Source of the DNA: a virus | Virus record (IMG/VR): IMGVR_UViG_3300032677_000031 | Coordinates: 1-63,134 of that record | Direction: 5' to 3' (one strand) | DNA: 63,134 nucleotides | In this document: one piece after another, positions 37,162 to 46,574 of the stretch | Position numbering within the stretch: position 1 is the stretch's first letter | How the letters are laid out: each line of letters opens with the position of its first letter | The notes under the pieces: model-generated | Seen by the model: only the letters and a program-made list of their open reading frames with translations | Database searches by the model: none | Told to the model about the DNA's origin: nothing | Position numbers and translations under genes: made by a program

Positions 37162-39297
37162 TTAACAAGGGTTAGCCTGACGATATTTCGTTACCGCAGC
37201 CGAAGCGGCTTGGCTAGCCAAAGTAGCTGCCTGCTCTTGGGCGTTAGCAAAAGAAACAAAGGATTGAGCAGAAGCTGTTGCGGTTGCGGACACATCAAAA
37301 ACGCTACTCCCAGCTCCGCAGGAACTGGTAATTGTCCTAGTTTCAGTGGCGTACCAAGATTGTTTATTATAGTCAGGCTGATCGTATGGGCTCGGGAGCA
37401 AATCAACAGAATCGCTACTGCCATCCTCAGCAATCACACAGGGTACTGTTTCGTTAGCCTCTGGCTTACCCGTTGACTTTTCTTGATACGGATCCATGAA
37501 GCAACGCACAGCTTCAATACCTAATTCTCCGCACCACTCAATTAGGAACCCAAACGCTTTGTCGATGTCGGGGGAATAAGTTGACTCGCACGAGGAAACG
37601 TTAGCTTTGCGTTGGATTTCTTCCGTGATCAATCGACGGTATTGGGTACGAAGTATTCCGTAATTTGAAATCTGCCCCGAGAGTGGGGTGTTTTCGTATT
37701 GATAGGCATCAGTAACCGCAAGCAGTCGGGTGTTTAGGATCTGTTGATATGCCCCTTTGCTTCCTTTGTAGGAAACACGGACGTCGCAAGTTCCGCCAAG
37801 CTGTGTGCATTCCACTTCGGCATACTTTAGCTGTTTGACGTCCATCCCATCTCCCAAAAGACCGGTCTCCGCTTGGCAATAAATCCTGCTATACTTTGTC
37901 GTTGTCGTGCCATCGGGGTTGATCTGCAAATAGCTATCAACGCGGTCAGGCAAGAAAGATTCCCACAGATGGTTAAAGGATCCGTCGTTGGTAGAGACAT
38001 AATCAACCGACAGGTGAAAAATTCGTGGCTGTTTATCAACGATCCCACTGATCCACTCGATCGGCCTTGTTCCGTTCCAGACGCCAGACCACGCCGGGAT
38101 TTGACCCTGTGAAAGTTCACTGGCAGGGGCATAATCGAGCACCATTGTGGCGCTTGGAATAGGCTCGAGATACGGAACAGAAACTAGCAGATAATTTTCA
38201 AAAGCAGCAGAACATACGCTAGTAAGATTACTAGGAGTAAAACGTTTGACTTTTGCCATTTCGACATCTTTATAAAGAACTTGGGATGAGAGATAAGAAG
38301 TAGCTGCTACGTTGGCATTTACTAAACCGCCTTGAGAGTACCACCACAATAGCCCCGCTTGAAAGGTAATTGATTTACCGGCAATGCACCCAACCGTTGG
38401 AAAAAAGGTATTTTGGAAATTGGAAGTAGAAATCCATTGCGCCCGGTCTAAAACTCCACTGGCAAGCGAGTAGGTAGCCCTATCCGAAAACACTACAAGG
38501 CGTGTGTCATTGTTCTGCCCTACATAATCTACCATGCCAGTCACAGGGCGGGGGAAGGTAAAATCTCCGCGGCCTGAGCCAGACTTTCTTTCGGACCACC
38601 CAAGAGGATTCCCAAGGTCAGAAGCGTATACAATGTTTCCACTTGATACCCAGAGCCGGTTTCCTGAGAAAGCCATCCAATAACCAATTGGCATGTCGGG
38701 GGATTGTCCTCCTAATTTGTCGCTTCCATCCCAATATCCCGGCTTGCTAACCCCATCTTGAACAACCAAAAGACGATTTGCTGGGGTGACCGTTACGTCC
38801 CCGCCAGCACTTAAAGAAGCCGTCTGAGTAGCAATTGTAAACACAACCTCGGAGGCACTAGGGTCTAACTGTATGCCGGAGAGCTTGTAATTTTCCCAAT
38901 TGTCGGGTTGGGTCAGCGGGAATGGGGCAAAATAAACAGAACCTCCGACAGCAAAAACAATATAGGGAAGCTCACTGGCAAAAGAAGGAGTCCCGTCGTA
39001 ATTGTAGATTGTGGCTTGGTTTGTGGAAGTACCCCCGGAAGTTACCGTAGTCGAAGAAGCTTTGTATTGACGGTTGGCAGAGAAAAAAATGCCGCCCTGC
39101 AGATTTCCCGGAGGCAAAGAAAGTTTCATTCCTTGACCGGGACGGGTCTGAACAATACCTCCTCGGATGGCTACGTTGACACCCCACTTGAGTTGCTCGG
39201 CAGGAAGATTCCAAGGGTTGCGTACCGAGTTTATCCCGTGTAGCCAACCCGCTGTAATTTTTTCTTGCCGTCCCGCAGTTATGTTGGGGGATTTCAT
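37162..39297 (-). CDS. Tail nozzle/tubular protein B-like
   Basis: 711 residues from ATG 39297 (MKSPNITAGRQEKITAGWLH). Beta-rich throughout with repeated WS/WxG blades (NRLLVVQDGVSKPGYWDG, GNRLWVSSGNIVYASDL, AWSGVWNGTRPIEWISGI), as in beta-propeller nozzle proteins of podovirus tails (T7 gp12-like). Residues about 250 (VTGMVDYVGQNNDTRLVVFS) support this. A C-terminal Ala-rich helix (about 670-711) is unusual and may contact the next tail component. It follows the adaptor gene by 2 bp, the standard order. Confidence 0.65.
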   Translation of the reverse strand: MKSPNITAGRQEKITAGWLHGINSVRNPWNLPAEQLKWGVNVAIRGGIVQTRPGQGMKLSLPPGNLQGGIFFSANRQYKASSTTVTSGGTSTNQATIYNYDGTPSFASELPYIVFAVGGSVYFAPFPLTQPDNWENYKLSGIQLDPSASEVVFTIATQTASLSAGGDVTVTPANRLLVVQDGVSKPGYWDGSDKLGGQSPDMPIGYWMAFSGNRLWVSSGNIVYASDLGNPLGWSERKSGSGRGDFTFPRPVTGMVDYVGQNNDTRLVVFSDRATYSLASGVLDRAQWISTSNFQNTFFPTVGCIAGKSITFQAGLLWWYSQGGLVNANVAATSYLSSQVLYKDVEMAKVKRFTPSNLTSVCSAAFENYLLVSVPYLEPIPSATMVLDYAPASELSQGQIPAWSGVWNGTRPIEWISGIVDKQPRIFHLSVDYVSTNDGSFNHLWESFLPDRVDSYLQINPDGTTTTKYSRIYCQAETGLLGDGMDVKQLKYAEVECTQLGGTCDVRVSYKGSKGAYQQILNTRLLAVTDAYQYENTPLSGQISNYGILRTQYRRLITEEIQRKANVSSCESTYSPDIDKAFGFLIEWCGELGIEAVRCFMDPYQEKSTGKPEANETVPCVIAEDGSSDSVDLLPSPYDQPDYNKQSWYATETRTITSSCGAGSSVFDVSATATASAQSFVSFANAQEQAATLASQAASAAVTKYRQANPC

Positions 39298-39299
39298 TC

Positions 39300-42200
39300 T
39301 TAATACGTATCGTAATAGTCGTAGGCTCCCCATCCAGACTCAATGACTGGGTCGGATTTGTCACCGTATACCAGATTATTTACCTGAATAGGCTCGATTG
39401 CGTGCCCGTCCATGCTGGTCTGCTGGTTACGCAGGTAACCAAAAGCCAGCTGCCAGTATTTCATGGCCTGATCGCTAAAATCTTTATCCTCGAGGTCGAT
39501 TGCGTGTACCGCTGCCAAAATTGCACGTTCCTGTTCGACGGGAATGTAGTCGTAAATACTAGTAATGGTCGGGTGTTTTACCCGGTAAATGATTCGAGCC
39601 CAAGCGCACTTTTGGCCGACGCGGATGCGGCGATACATAGGATTGGTTTCACTTGGGTGATATTGACCGATCAACGCCATGTCGTTGCTGCGACCGTAAT
39701 CGTACGCGTAAAGGCTGACATAACCTTGGGTGACGGGCTTATCCACGTGATAGACAGCTTTTACAAAAGTTGGGTCTTCAACCGCATCGAGAATGAAAGT
39801 GCTGGCGCTGGTATTTCCTACCGTCGTGAAGGTAATTAACCCCGTGTTGTTTGGTACGTGGTTTACGATATTGTTTGCGTGCGCCAACGTGTCAAACAAT
39901 TGGATTGTCTGAGGATCCAACAATCGAACGTAATATGTAGTACCGGCGGTTAAATTCGGATCAAGGATGTCTCCGGTAACGGGACGGGGCACAACGGCTG
40001 TTCCCGTTGAGAAAAATGCGTTTGTTAAGGTAATCGTATTCGGCGCCACTGGGGTAAACTGACGAATTACTTCCAAGGATAACTGCCCCACACCTAAACT
40101 AGTGAATGCCTGCAAGGTAGTCCCCGTGGAGTCATACACCTGAACATACGATCCGTTGATTTGAATTGTGTAATTTGTAGAAGCAGTGAGCGGAGCCGGT
40201 AATGTTCCCGTAGTAGTAAACTGAACCGTCTCCCCATTCTGCAGATATTGCAGAGAGCTCAAAGAAACTAAATTGTTGTAGCTTACAGCAGTGGCGCTTT
40301 CTTGGATCGCGTAATAAGATTGTCCCGTACCAAGCTGGCTAATGGTAACCAAAGTAGTCAAACCTGCGTCTGAATAAATTTGAGCCGTAGTATTGGTAAG
40401 AGGTTTGATATAAAATTCAGTAATACCGTTGTCGATCGTCGGGGAGGTAATAGGCAACAAATAATCGGTACCAAAATAAATTCCCGTTCCGCTGGATACC
40501 CCAAGAAAATCTCCTGCCCAAACGTTGGTAAATCCGATGTAGAAAGTACGGCTGATTGTAAGATAAAGCTGCCCGCTTCCTACGCTTGTTAAATTTATGG
40601 GGCTGTAATCATCATTAACCAACGTGAACGAGTTTGTTCCACTAGGCGCTTCTGCCCTATAAGTCACTCCATCCTGAAGGGGAGCGGGAAGAGTTCCTGT
40701 CGTAGAGAAAGAAACGAGAATACCTGTCGAAGGGGTTACCGTCACTACGGGAGCAACGTTGTATCCGGTTCCCTCGGAAACTATTGTAACCGAGCTGACT
40801 ACTCCATTTGCAATTGTGCAATACGCGGCGGCATTAGCTCCGCCTCCCCCAGCAAAGTTAACGGTTGGTGCCGAGGTATATCCAGAACCTCCATTTGTAA
40901 TATAAATTGCCGTAACAACTCCCCCAGAAACTGAGGCCGTTGCCGAAGCTCCGGTTCCACCTCCACCATTTGTGAAAGAAATTGTAGGGGCGGTTGTATA
41001 TCCGGTTCCACCGTTAGAAACGGTGATCTGGTTTACCGCTCCGTCAGAAATTCCCGTAGTGGCCACTGGAACGGTTTGGCCCGGGGATACGGTTGGGAAC
41101 GAAATCGAAGGGGGTACCGTATATCCGCTGCCTCCATTTACGATGTTGTACTGAGTTACAAAAGAAGTCGTAATGCTTGCGGTAGCCGCGGCATTAGAAC
41201 CTCCCCCACCTGAAAAAACTACCGTTGGGTTAGAAGTATACCCTTGCCCGGGCTGATCAAGAACTACTGCAATAACGGTCTGGTATTGAGAAGTACCAGA
41301 AACTGTTCCGACAATAGCATGTGCGGTTGCTCCGTAACCACCCCCACCGGTAATGGTAACCGAAGGGGCGGATGTGTAACCACTTCCAACATTGGAAATA
41401 GTTAAAGAAATAACCGGACCTGAGACAACGGCATTTATTGTAGCCCCCGAACCGGTAGCGGTAGGCAAAGAAAATCCGGGAGCTGTAATCTGGCTAGTCT
41501 TGCCGGTCTGTGCCGTTGCGGGGATTAACTTGTTAAGTGTATTCTGTCCAGAGCCCGAAGTGGTCAGGATAATTGGATTATTACCGCTGGTTGCATCGGC
41601 GGCTGAGGTATGCAAAACAATGGTCAGCGAGTCGATGACTTGCACGTAATAATTCTGAGCTTCTACCAAAGGCTGTGGGAGGGTTCCGCCGTTTGTGTAA
41701 GCCTGAACTACATCACCGGTCGCAAAAAGATGGGGTAGATTAAATTTAATTTCCGTAATTGGGGCGATTGTTTTACGCAGCTGTATGTTAAAAGTAGAGG
41801 TACTGCCCGTTAAATAAATTGGGTTGGTTTGGCTTTGAGCGTCTGCAACTGTTGAAAAAATTTGGAGATGTGTTGAGTCAAGAACGTTTGCAAAATACGT
41901 AACCCCGGATACTAAAGGCGATGGAAGTGGGCTCCCTGAGAAAACAACTTCGTTACCGGAGTTAAGCGTGATGGTAGGCGCCGAAGATAATTGAACCGCG
42001 GTTACCAAACTAGCGTTTCGCTGGTCGGTAAGGGTCAATGTCCCTGCGCCGGCAATGCTAATCAAATTGATTGGGTACTCCCCGCTCTGAGCGTACAGAG
42101 GATCGTTGTATAGCTGGATAGTGGTAGGGTTGACAACGCCGACGTAGTATTGATCAGAAACGGTAAGCCCCGTTGGCACCGTGCCGGTAGCCGAACTCAA

Positions 42201-42821
42201 GATCATTGCCTGACCAGAGCTCAATTTGTGAGCAGAGGAAGAAGAAAACTCGTTGAACGGGGTAATTGCTACGTCCCGGGTTACGATTGTGTTTCCGTCT
42301 GGAACGATTGTTCCGAGTTGGAAATCAGACTGGCTATGTACCTGAACAAGCAGACCATCAACACCGGTTCCATCTGGAAGCTGTGTACGAAGTTCTCGAT
42401 TGTTGTTATCCGTACCCACCAAACGAAGCGTCTTTCCTACGTCAGCGTCAGATTCTGCAACCGCAATAACCTGAGCTGGCTGGCGGATGTCCATCTGGGT
42501 GGCAACAAACCCGCGGTCGTCCCAGCACCATCCAACGGTGTTGTACATACCACCCTTGTTGACGTTGTATTGGAACAGACGTCCGCGGAAGTACAGGGGA
42601 GATCCGTCAATGTTGACGGCAAGAGGAACTTCGATTCCTCGAGGCAGAGTTATTGTGCAGCCGTCCCAGCCAGTGCAGACATCGACTTCAGCTTGGGTAT
42701 GAAACCAGTGACCAGACTCCATAAGAGCCTGTACTGCTTGCGTAAGCTTACGAAAAACCTTGCTCTGGTCAGTCGTCCCAAGGATTTCAGAAGCCTCGTC
42801 AAATATCTGCGAGACGAACAT
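39300..42821 (-). CDS. Tail adaptor with large repeat insertion
   Basis: 1173 residues. N-terminal 1-175 (EASEILGTTDQSKVFRKLTQ, WDGCTITLPRGIEVPLAVNI) and C-terminal about 1010-1173 (DEVED-like start, RRIRVGQKCAWARIIYRVKH, AILAAVHAIDLEDKDF) look like the two halves of a T7 gp11/P22 gp4-type adaptor. Between them is an insertion of about 830 residues with beta-sandwich-like units (GVTYFANVLDSTHLQIFS type, at least five) and six Gly-rich units of the form GGSGYTSAPTVxFxGGGG (about 470-695). Usual adaptors are 170-250 residues. The insertion may form a collar fibre around the connector. Confidence 0.7.
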   Translation of the reverse strand: MFVSQIFDEASEILGTTDQSKVFRKLTQAVQALMESGHWFHTQAEVDVCTGWDGCTITLPRGIEVPLAVNIDGSPLYFRGRLFQYNVNKGGMYNTVGWCWDDRGFVATQMDIRQPAQVIAVAESDADVGKTLRLVGTDNNNRELRTQLPDGTGVDGLLVQVHSQSDFQLGTIVPDGNTIVTRDVAITPFNEFSSSSAHKLSSGQAMILSSATGTVPTGLTVSDQYYVGVVNPTTIQLYNDPLYAQSGEYPINLISIAGAGTLTLTDQRNASLVTAVQLSSAPTITLNSGNEVVFSGSPLPSPLVSGVTYFANVLDSTHLQIFSTVADAQSQTNPIYLTGSTSTFNIQLRKTIAPITEIKFNLPHLFATGDVVQAYTNGGTLPQPLVEAQNYYVQVIDSLTIVLHTSAADATSGNNPIILTTSGSGQNTLNKLIPATAQTGKTSQITAPGFSLPTATGSGATINAVVSGPVISLTISNVGSGYTSAPSVTITGGGGYGATAHAIVGTVSGTSQYQTVIAVVLDQPGQGYTSNPTVVFSGGGGSNAAATASITTSFVTQYNIVNGGSGYTVPPSISFPTVSPGQTVPVATTGISDGAVNQITVSNGGTGYTTAPTISFTNGGGGTGASATASVSGGVVTAIYITNGGSGYTSAPTVNFAGGGGANAAAYCTIANGVVSSVTIVSEGTGYNVAPVVTVTPSTGILVSFSTTGTLPAPLQDGVTYRAEAPSGTNSFTLVNDDYSPINLTSVGSGQLYLTISRTFYIGFTNVWAGDFLGVSSGTGIYFGTDYLLPITSPTIDNGITEFYIKPLTNTTAQIYSDAGLTTLVTISQLGTGQSYYAIQESATAVSYNNLVSLSSLQYLQNGETVQFTTTGTLPAPLTASTNYTIQINGSYVQVYDSTGTTLQAFTSLGVGQLSLEVIRQFTPVAPNTITLTNAFFSTGTAVVPRPVTGDILDPNLTAGTTYYVRLLDPQTIQLFDTLAHANNIVNHVPNNTGLITFTTVGNTSASTFILDAVEDPTFVKAVYHVDKPVTQGYVSLYAYDYGRSNDMALIGQYHPSETNPMYRRIRVGQKCAWARIIYRVKHPTITSIYDYIPVEQERAILAAVHAIDLEDKDFSDQAMKYWQLAFGYLRNQQTSMDGHAIEPIQVNNLVYGDKSDPVIESGWGAYDYYDTY

Positions 42822-42830
42822 GAGGTGTTT

Positions 42831-43175
42831 TTACCTCTTATTTCCTTCCTCGGCAATACCTTTTAGGAAATCATCGTCGCTAGGACCCTCGGAAGCCTCA
42901 GGTGCTGCAGCGGGCGCTGCTGCAGGTGCAGGAGCGGCGCCCCCTTGAGCCTGAGCCTCGACACCTTGCTTGAGCTGGTCAAGACCTTGGGCGAGCTGAG
43001 TCACGAGCTGATGAATTGCGTCGAAGGCAGCCTTGGGCATGTTAACCATAACCGAACCGTCTTGTCCGCCGGCAGGGGCAGCAGGAGCGGCCATGTCAGG
43101 AGACATAGCGGGGCTGTTATCGGTAGGGGTGGTTGCAGCCCGCTCGGAAGGAGGCATGGTAGGGTCGTTTGCCAT
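42831..43175 (-). CDS. Ala/Pro-rich protein, 114 aa
   Basis: 114 residues, acidic and Ala/Pro/Gln-rich, with one helix (AAFDAIHQLVTQLAQGLDQL, residues 49-68) and the ending DDDFLKGIAEEGNKR. Located between the adaptor and the His-rich virion protein. Probably a small structural or assembly protein; no family recognised. Confidence 0.5.
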   Translation of the reverse strand: MANDPTMPPSERAATTPTDNSPAMSPDMAAPAAPAGGQDGSVMVNMPKAAFDAIHQLVTQLAQGLDQLKQGVEAQAQGGAAPAPAAAPAAAPEASEGPSDDDFLKGIAEEGNKR

Positions 43176-43179
43176 AAAA

Positions 43180-43614
43180 TTATGCTTTGTCTTCTGGGGT
43201 TTCGGATTCTGCGGCGAGAAGTCCCTTCTCGATTGAGTCTTCTGGGTTTTCCTTTGCCACGTCGCGGGTCATTTTCTCCTCGCTCTGTGCTTCAGTGATG
43301 GGCTTGATTCCGTGAATCTGAATGCCGACGCGGTGACGGGTCTCGTGCTTTCCATGACGGGTCTCGTGATGGGTGCTCTCAGAAACTTTCTTGAAGTGGA
43401 TGTGAGCGGTACCGTGCTTAGGGAGATGCTTGATCAAGTGCTCAGCGTGCTCGCCCTCGAAGTGAAGCTCAGGATAATAAACCTTAGGCTCTTCGTGATT
43501 CTTGTGAGCTGCAGCGGAAGCGTCAACGGCGTGCATTCCGTGCATTTTGTGCATGTCCTCGCCGAGGTGCGTAAAGCCCTCGGGAACTTCTTGATTTTCG
43601 GTTTCGTATCCCAT
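43180..43614 (-). CDS. His-rich virion-associated protein
   Basis: 144 residues with about 20 His. YYPELHFEGEHAEHLIKHLP, KHGTAHIHFKKVSES and HRVGIQIHGIKPI match a pattern seen in small phage proteins near capsid or connector genes (PELxxxG...LPxxGxAxIxxKxxS...VxLxIxxIxP). The His-rich pairs may bind metal. Role in the virion is inferred from context. Confidence 0.5.
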   Translation of the reverse strand: MGYETENQEVPEGFTHLGEDMHKMHGMHAVDASAAAHKNHEEPKVYYPELHFEGEHAEHLIKHLPKHGTAHIHFKKVSESTHHETRHGKHETRHRVGIQIHGIKPITEAQSEEKMTRDVAKENPEDSIEKGLLAAESETPEDKA

Positions 43615-43639
43615 AAGTGGCGGTAGTTGTAGTTGGTTT

Positions 43640-44662
43640 TTAGAAAATTACAATACTAAAAGGTTCTGCGGTTGCAGCGGATCCGCTGAACGTTCTAACC
43701 GTAATCGTGTTCGTCGTAGGAACCTCGGTAGCAGCATATCCGCTTGTCGTCGGACCCTGTGGGGTCACAAGAATAACGTTAGAAGCAGAAACTCCAGTGC
43801 AGGTCAGCGTGAAAACACCGCTTGAAGGAGATCCCCCGGTAATTGTAAGCCCGACGTTATTTGAAACGACGCCTGCGGCGGAAACGTTGGCAAAAGCTTT
43901 TGGTAAGATTGAAGCAAGTGCAGATCCTGCATAAGCCGCTGAGGCCGTAGCTGAATTACCAGAGCAAGCTGCTGCAGTTGTAGCAGTCGCTGCATTACCC
44001 GAGCAAGCTGCTGCAGTCGTGGCGGAGGAAGCATTGCCAGAAAGCGCAGCCGTAATGGTTCCGGCTGAGAAATTGCCCGATGCGTCTCTCAGCACAATCG
44101 TGGAAGCCGTATTAGCCGTTGCGGGGGCTCCGGCAAGGGCGGCATTTGAAACTGATCCGGTTGGTAGGGTAACCGTTCCGGTAGCCGTAAGGTTTGTGCC
44201 CGAAAGATTGCCTGTCGTCGTGATATTTCCGCTGGCGTCAATAGTTCCGCTTGGGAACGTAGTGATACCCGTAAGGGTAGGGGCAGTTAAAGTTTTGTTT
44301 GTCAGGGTCTGTGTACCTGTCAAAGTTACAAAAGTAGGAATCTGGGTTCCCTCGAGATAATTAAAGGCACGGATTAGGTAGCAAAGAAGACCTTCGCCCG
44401 TGTTTCTGGGTAACCCTGTAATCTGTGCAGTGTTGTTAGGATCGCAAGCGATATTCCAAACGATACGGCCATTGACAACAGTCTTGGTAATAAAACCGGT
44501 CTGAGTCGAGGGATTGTAAAACGCCCCATAGAGAGCAGTCGTCAGGTTGTCAATCAGCGAAGGAACAGACTCGTGGGATACCTGAGGGTATGGAACATCG
44601 GGGCAGCAAGCTCCGTAGTAAGCATTTCCGTCAGAGTAAGAGTTATTGCATCCGCAAGACAT
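43640..44662 (-). CDS. Tail fibre protein
   Basis: 340 residues. A Cys-rich N-terminus (MSCGCNNSYSDGNAYYGACC) and a small anchor domain (to about 115) precede TLTGTQTLTNKTLTAPTLTG and GTIDASGNITTTGNLSGTNL, typical shaft repeats of phage fibres. Near residues 206-245 is a 13-residue tandem repeat (SGNASSATTAAAC, SGNAATATTAAAC, SGNSATASAAYAG). The C-terminal about 80 residues form a beta-rich tip ending ATAEPFSIVIF. Expected to trimerise and bind receptor. Confidence 0.75.
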   Translation of the reverse strand: MSCGCNNSYSDGNAYYGACCPDVPYPQVSHESVPSLIDNLTTALYGAFYNPSTQTGFITKTVVNGRIVWNIACDPNNTAQITGLPRNTGEGLLCYLIRAFNYLEGTQIPTFVTLTGTQTLTNKTLTAPTLTGITTFPSGTIDASGNITTTGNLSGTNLTATGTVTLPTGSVSNAALAGAPATANTASTIVLRDASGNFSAGTITAALSGNASSATTAAACSGNAATATTAAACSGNSATASAAYAGSALASILPKAFANVSAAGVVSNNVGLTITGGSPSSGVFTLTCTGVSASNVILVTPQGPTTSGYAATEVPTTNTITVRTFSGSAATAEPFSIVIF

Positions 44663-44718
44663 AGGCAGTAAAAGTTTGGACTAAAGTGCTTTGTTTGTCA
44701 GCCGTTGTAAAGCAATTT

Positions 44719-45711
44719 CTACAACAGCTTCCCGTCGAGGATTCGTTTATTGTGTACATGGAAGCTTCCATCCCCAGAAAACTCAACCGCGGCTCCTCCG
44801 TGCGACCATTTATTCAGTCGGGCGTAGGCCGGGTGAAGCTCACAGAGGCACCCAAGTGACCAGCAGGTGATCATCTCCCCTGAGAGCGTGCTCTCGGTAT
44901 GCTCGGATACTTGGTGATGGTGATTGACAAGGGCTGTCTCCTTGGTGCGGAGGAACAAACCGCGGGCAGCATTGACCGGACCGAGCACAGGAGTTGGGTA
45001 TTCATGTCCGTGGATGACCGACAGACCGGATTTCCCGCCCAACTTAATGATCCGCTTGTCCTTCACAAGCTCGATACCAAAATTAGCAAGCTTGAAGATG
45101 CTTTCATACCCAAGCTCATCTAAGTCCAGCAGCTCTGGAGCTTTCAAGGCCAAATAGATGTCTTGACGCTCCTCGTGATTCCCCAATTTCCAGATAATCC
45201 GTGCTTTCGGGAACAGCTTGCGAAGAACTTTGAAGAACTCAATCGTAGCATTGCGCTCGCCGGCTAGGCTACGGGCTTTTGGGTCACGTACAAACCGGGA
45301 CAGACTATGGTAGTCAACGAGGTCTCCGTTGATGAGGATCAAATCGGGGTTACGCTTTTTGAGCCACTGAAAATAAGCCGTGCAGCCGGCAATGCTGTGA
45401 TAGGGAATGTGGACATCCCCGAAAATTCCAGCTGTGCCGGATCCTTCAATAATAAACGGCTCCCAGATAGACTCATCGCTTTCTGGAAGGCCAAGCGGAT
45501 TGTTTGGTTTTTGGTTCTCACGAGGGATCGTAGCTCTCTTTGCATGTTCTTTCCCACAAGCTCCGCGAACATATCGCACAACTGCTCGAGCGGACTCAAG
45601 AGTCATAAAGCTTTCGGGATGGTCGGAAAACAAACGCCTTGCAAGCGTGAGTGAGGGGCTGTTGGGGAATCTACGGATGAGGTCTTCTGCCAGTTGCTTT
45701 AGGTTTTTCAT
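44719..45711 (-). CDS. Calcineurin-like metallophosphoesterase
   Basis: 330 residues from ATG 45711. Motifs in order: GDVHIPYHS (about 98-106), INGDLVDYHSL, LGNHEERQ, IHGHEYP and VNHHHQVSEH, the complete D-x-H / GDxxD / GNHE / GH / GHxH set for a bimetal centre. N-terminal 90 residues are helical (LAEDLIRRFPNSPSLTLARR), of the kind seen in phage metallophosphoesterases with a DNA-binding front end. Substrate (nucleic acid, nucleotide or phosphoprotein) unknown. Located oddly between fibre and endolysin genes. Confidence 0.8.
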   Translation of the reverse strand: MKNLKQLAEDLIRRFPNSPSLTLARRLFSDHPESFMTLESARAVVRYVRGACGKEHAKRATIPRENQKPNNPLGLPESDESIWEPFIIEGSGTAGIFGDVHIPYHSIAGCTAYFQWLKKRNPDLILINGDLVDYHSLSRFVRDPKARSLAGERNATIEFFKVLRKLFPKARIIWKLGNHEERQDIYLALKAPELLDLDELGYESIFKLANFGIELVKDKRIIKLGGKSGLSVIHGHEYPTPVLGPVNAARGLFLRTKETALVNHHHQVSEHTESTLSGEMITCWSLGCLCELHPAYARLNKWSHGGAAVEFSGDGSFHVHNKRILDGKLL

Positions 45712-45715
45712 GGTT

Positions 45716-46207
45716 TTATGTGTTGAGGTTGATGCCGAAGAATCGCGCTTCATCTACAATACGATTAGTCCATCCGTCAAGATATATTTTCGAGGCAGGT
45801 CGTTTTTCTACAATTTTTTTGAATACGTTAATCTCGTCTTCCATGAATTGTTTTGCCCCGACAGTCCGGTGCCAGATCAAATTTGCCTGAGCCCTTCCGC
45901 TCATCGTAGCGCAATTAAAATAGCACTCCCCAACTTGTTTTGGCATGTTCTCGATCCCGTCAATTTGCCAGTGACGCCAATAGATGCTGACTGCTTGAGA
46001 CTTCGAGAGTTGATCAATCATGGCGTCGGTCATATTCCACGGGGCTTCGCGATGCTCTCCGAGATCAATTCCGTAACGTGTCGTACCGCCCGGATCATTC
46101 GGATCTCGTTCGGTCACAACATATCGGTCGTCGCCCCAGTGACCTTTTTTATAGGCCGTCTCATGGTTCAGGATGAACGGTATGAAAGCGTTAAAACGTG
46201 GAGTCAC
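45716..46207 (-). CDS. Endolysin (GH108-type)
   Basis: 163 residues from GTG 46207. FILNHETAYKKGHWGDDRYV then RDPNDPGGTTRYGIDL (residues 11-49) is the start of GH108 muramidases (N-terminal catalytic Glu, then DPxDPGGxTxxGI). SIYWRHWQIDGI and YFNCATMSGRAQANLIW match the middle of the family. The usual EGGY is NHETAY with a longer loop. It cuts peptidoglycan at lysis. The start is GTG because no ATG lies in frame near the family N-terminus; it overlaps the membrane-protein gene by 17 bp. Confidence 0.8.
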   Translation of the reverse strand: MTPRFNAFIPFILNHETAYKKGHWGDDRYVVTERDPNDPGGTTRYGIDLGEHREAPWNMTDAMIDQLSKSQAVSIYWRHWQIDGIENMPKQVGECYFNCATMSGRAQANLIWHRTVGAKQFMEDEINVFKKIVEKRPASKIYLDGWTNRIVDEARFFGINLNT

Positions 46208-46574
46208 GTAAAAAATCTTTTGGGCTCCTGCCGTGTGAAATATCTACTTCCCCTATTGGCTGATTGCTGTTCACGTCGTCGTGAGCATCCTCGCTAGAAT
46301 CCATGTGGCCCAGCACGCTCATTGCTTTCCAGTCCAGCGTACTTTGCCCGGTAATTAGCGTTGTGGCCAAAGCTCCGAAAAACAAAACCACAAGATTGGC
46401 CAGCTCAACGATGTCCTTGGAAACCTCCGAATGGAACAGGATCAAAACTGCGCTAACCGCAAAAACCAAAAGCACAGAAGCAGCCGCAACAAAGGCATAA
46501 AGAGCTTTTTTGCTGTCTTTTGGCTTCTGAGTAAGCTTTTCAGAAATCAGTTGAGTTTTTGTGGCGTTCAACAT
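46191..46574 (-). CDS. Two-span membrane protein (holin candidate)
   Basis: 127 residues. Hydrophobic helices at 26-47 (YAFVAAASVLLVFAVSAVLI) and 56-76 (VELANLVVLFFGALATTLIT) with a charged cytoplasmic C-terminal 45 residues. Immediately upstream of the endolysin, so a class II holin or an accessory lysis protein. Holins have no diagnostic motif; another small membrane protein at 47549-47710 competes for the role. Confidence 0.5.
   Translation of the reverse strand: MLNATKTQLISEKLTQKPKDSKKALYAFVAAASVLLVFAVSAVLILFHSEVSKDIVELANLVVLFFGALATTLITGQSTLDWKAMSVLGHMDSSEDAHDDVNSNQPIGEVDISHGRSPKDFLRDSTF

Noticed and set aside
40735-41410. Regularly spaced GGAGG-like repeats suggesting a CRISPR array
   Set aside because: The repeats are in frame and encode GGSGYTSAPTV-type units of the adaptor insertion; spacing varies and no cas genes are present.
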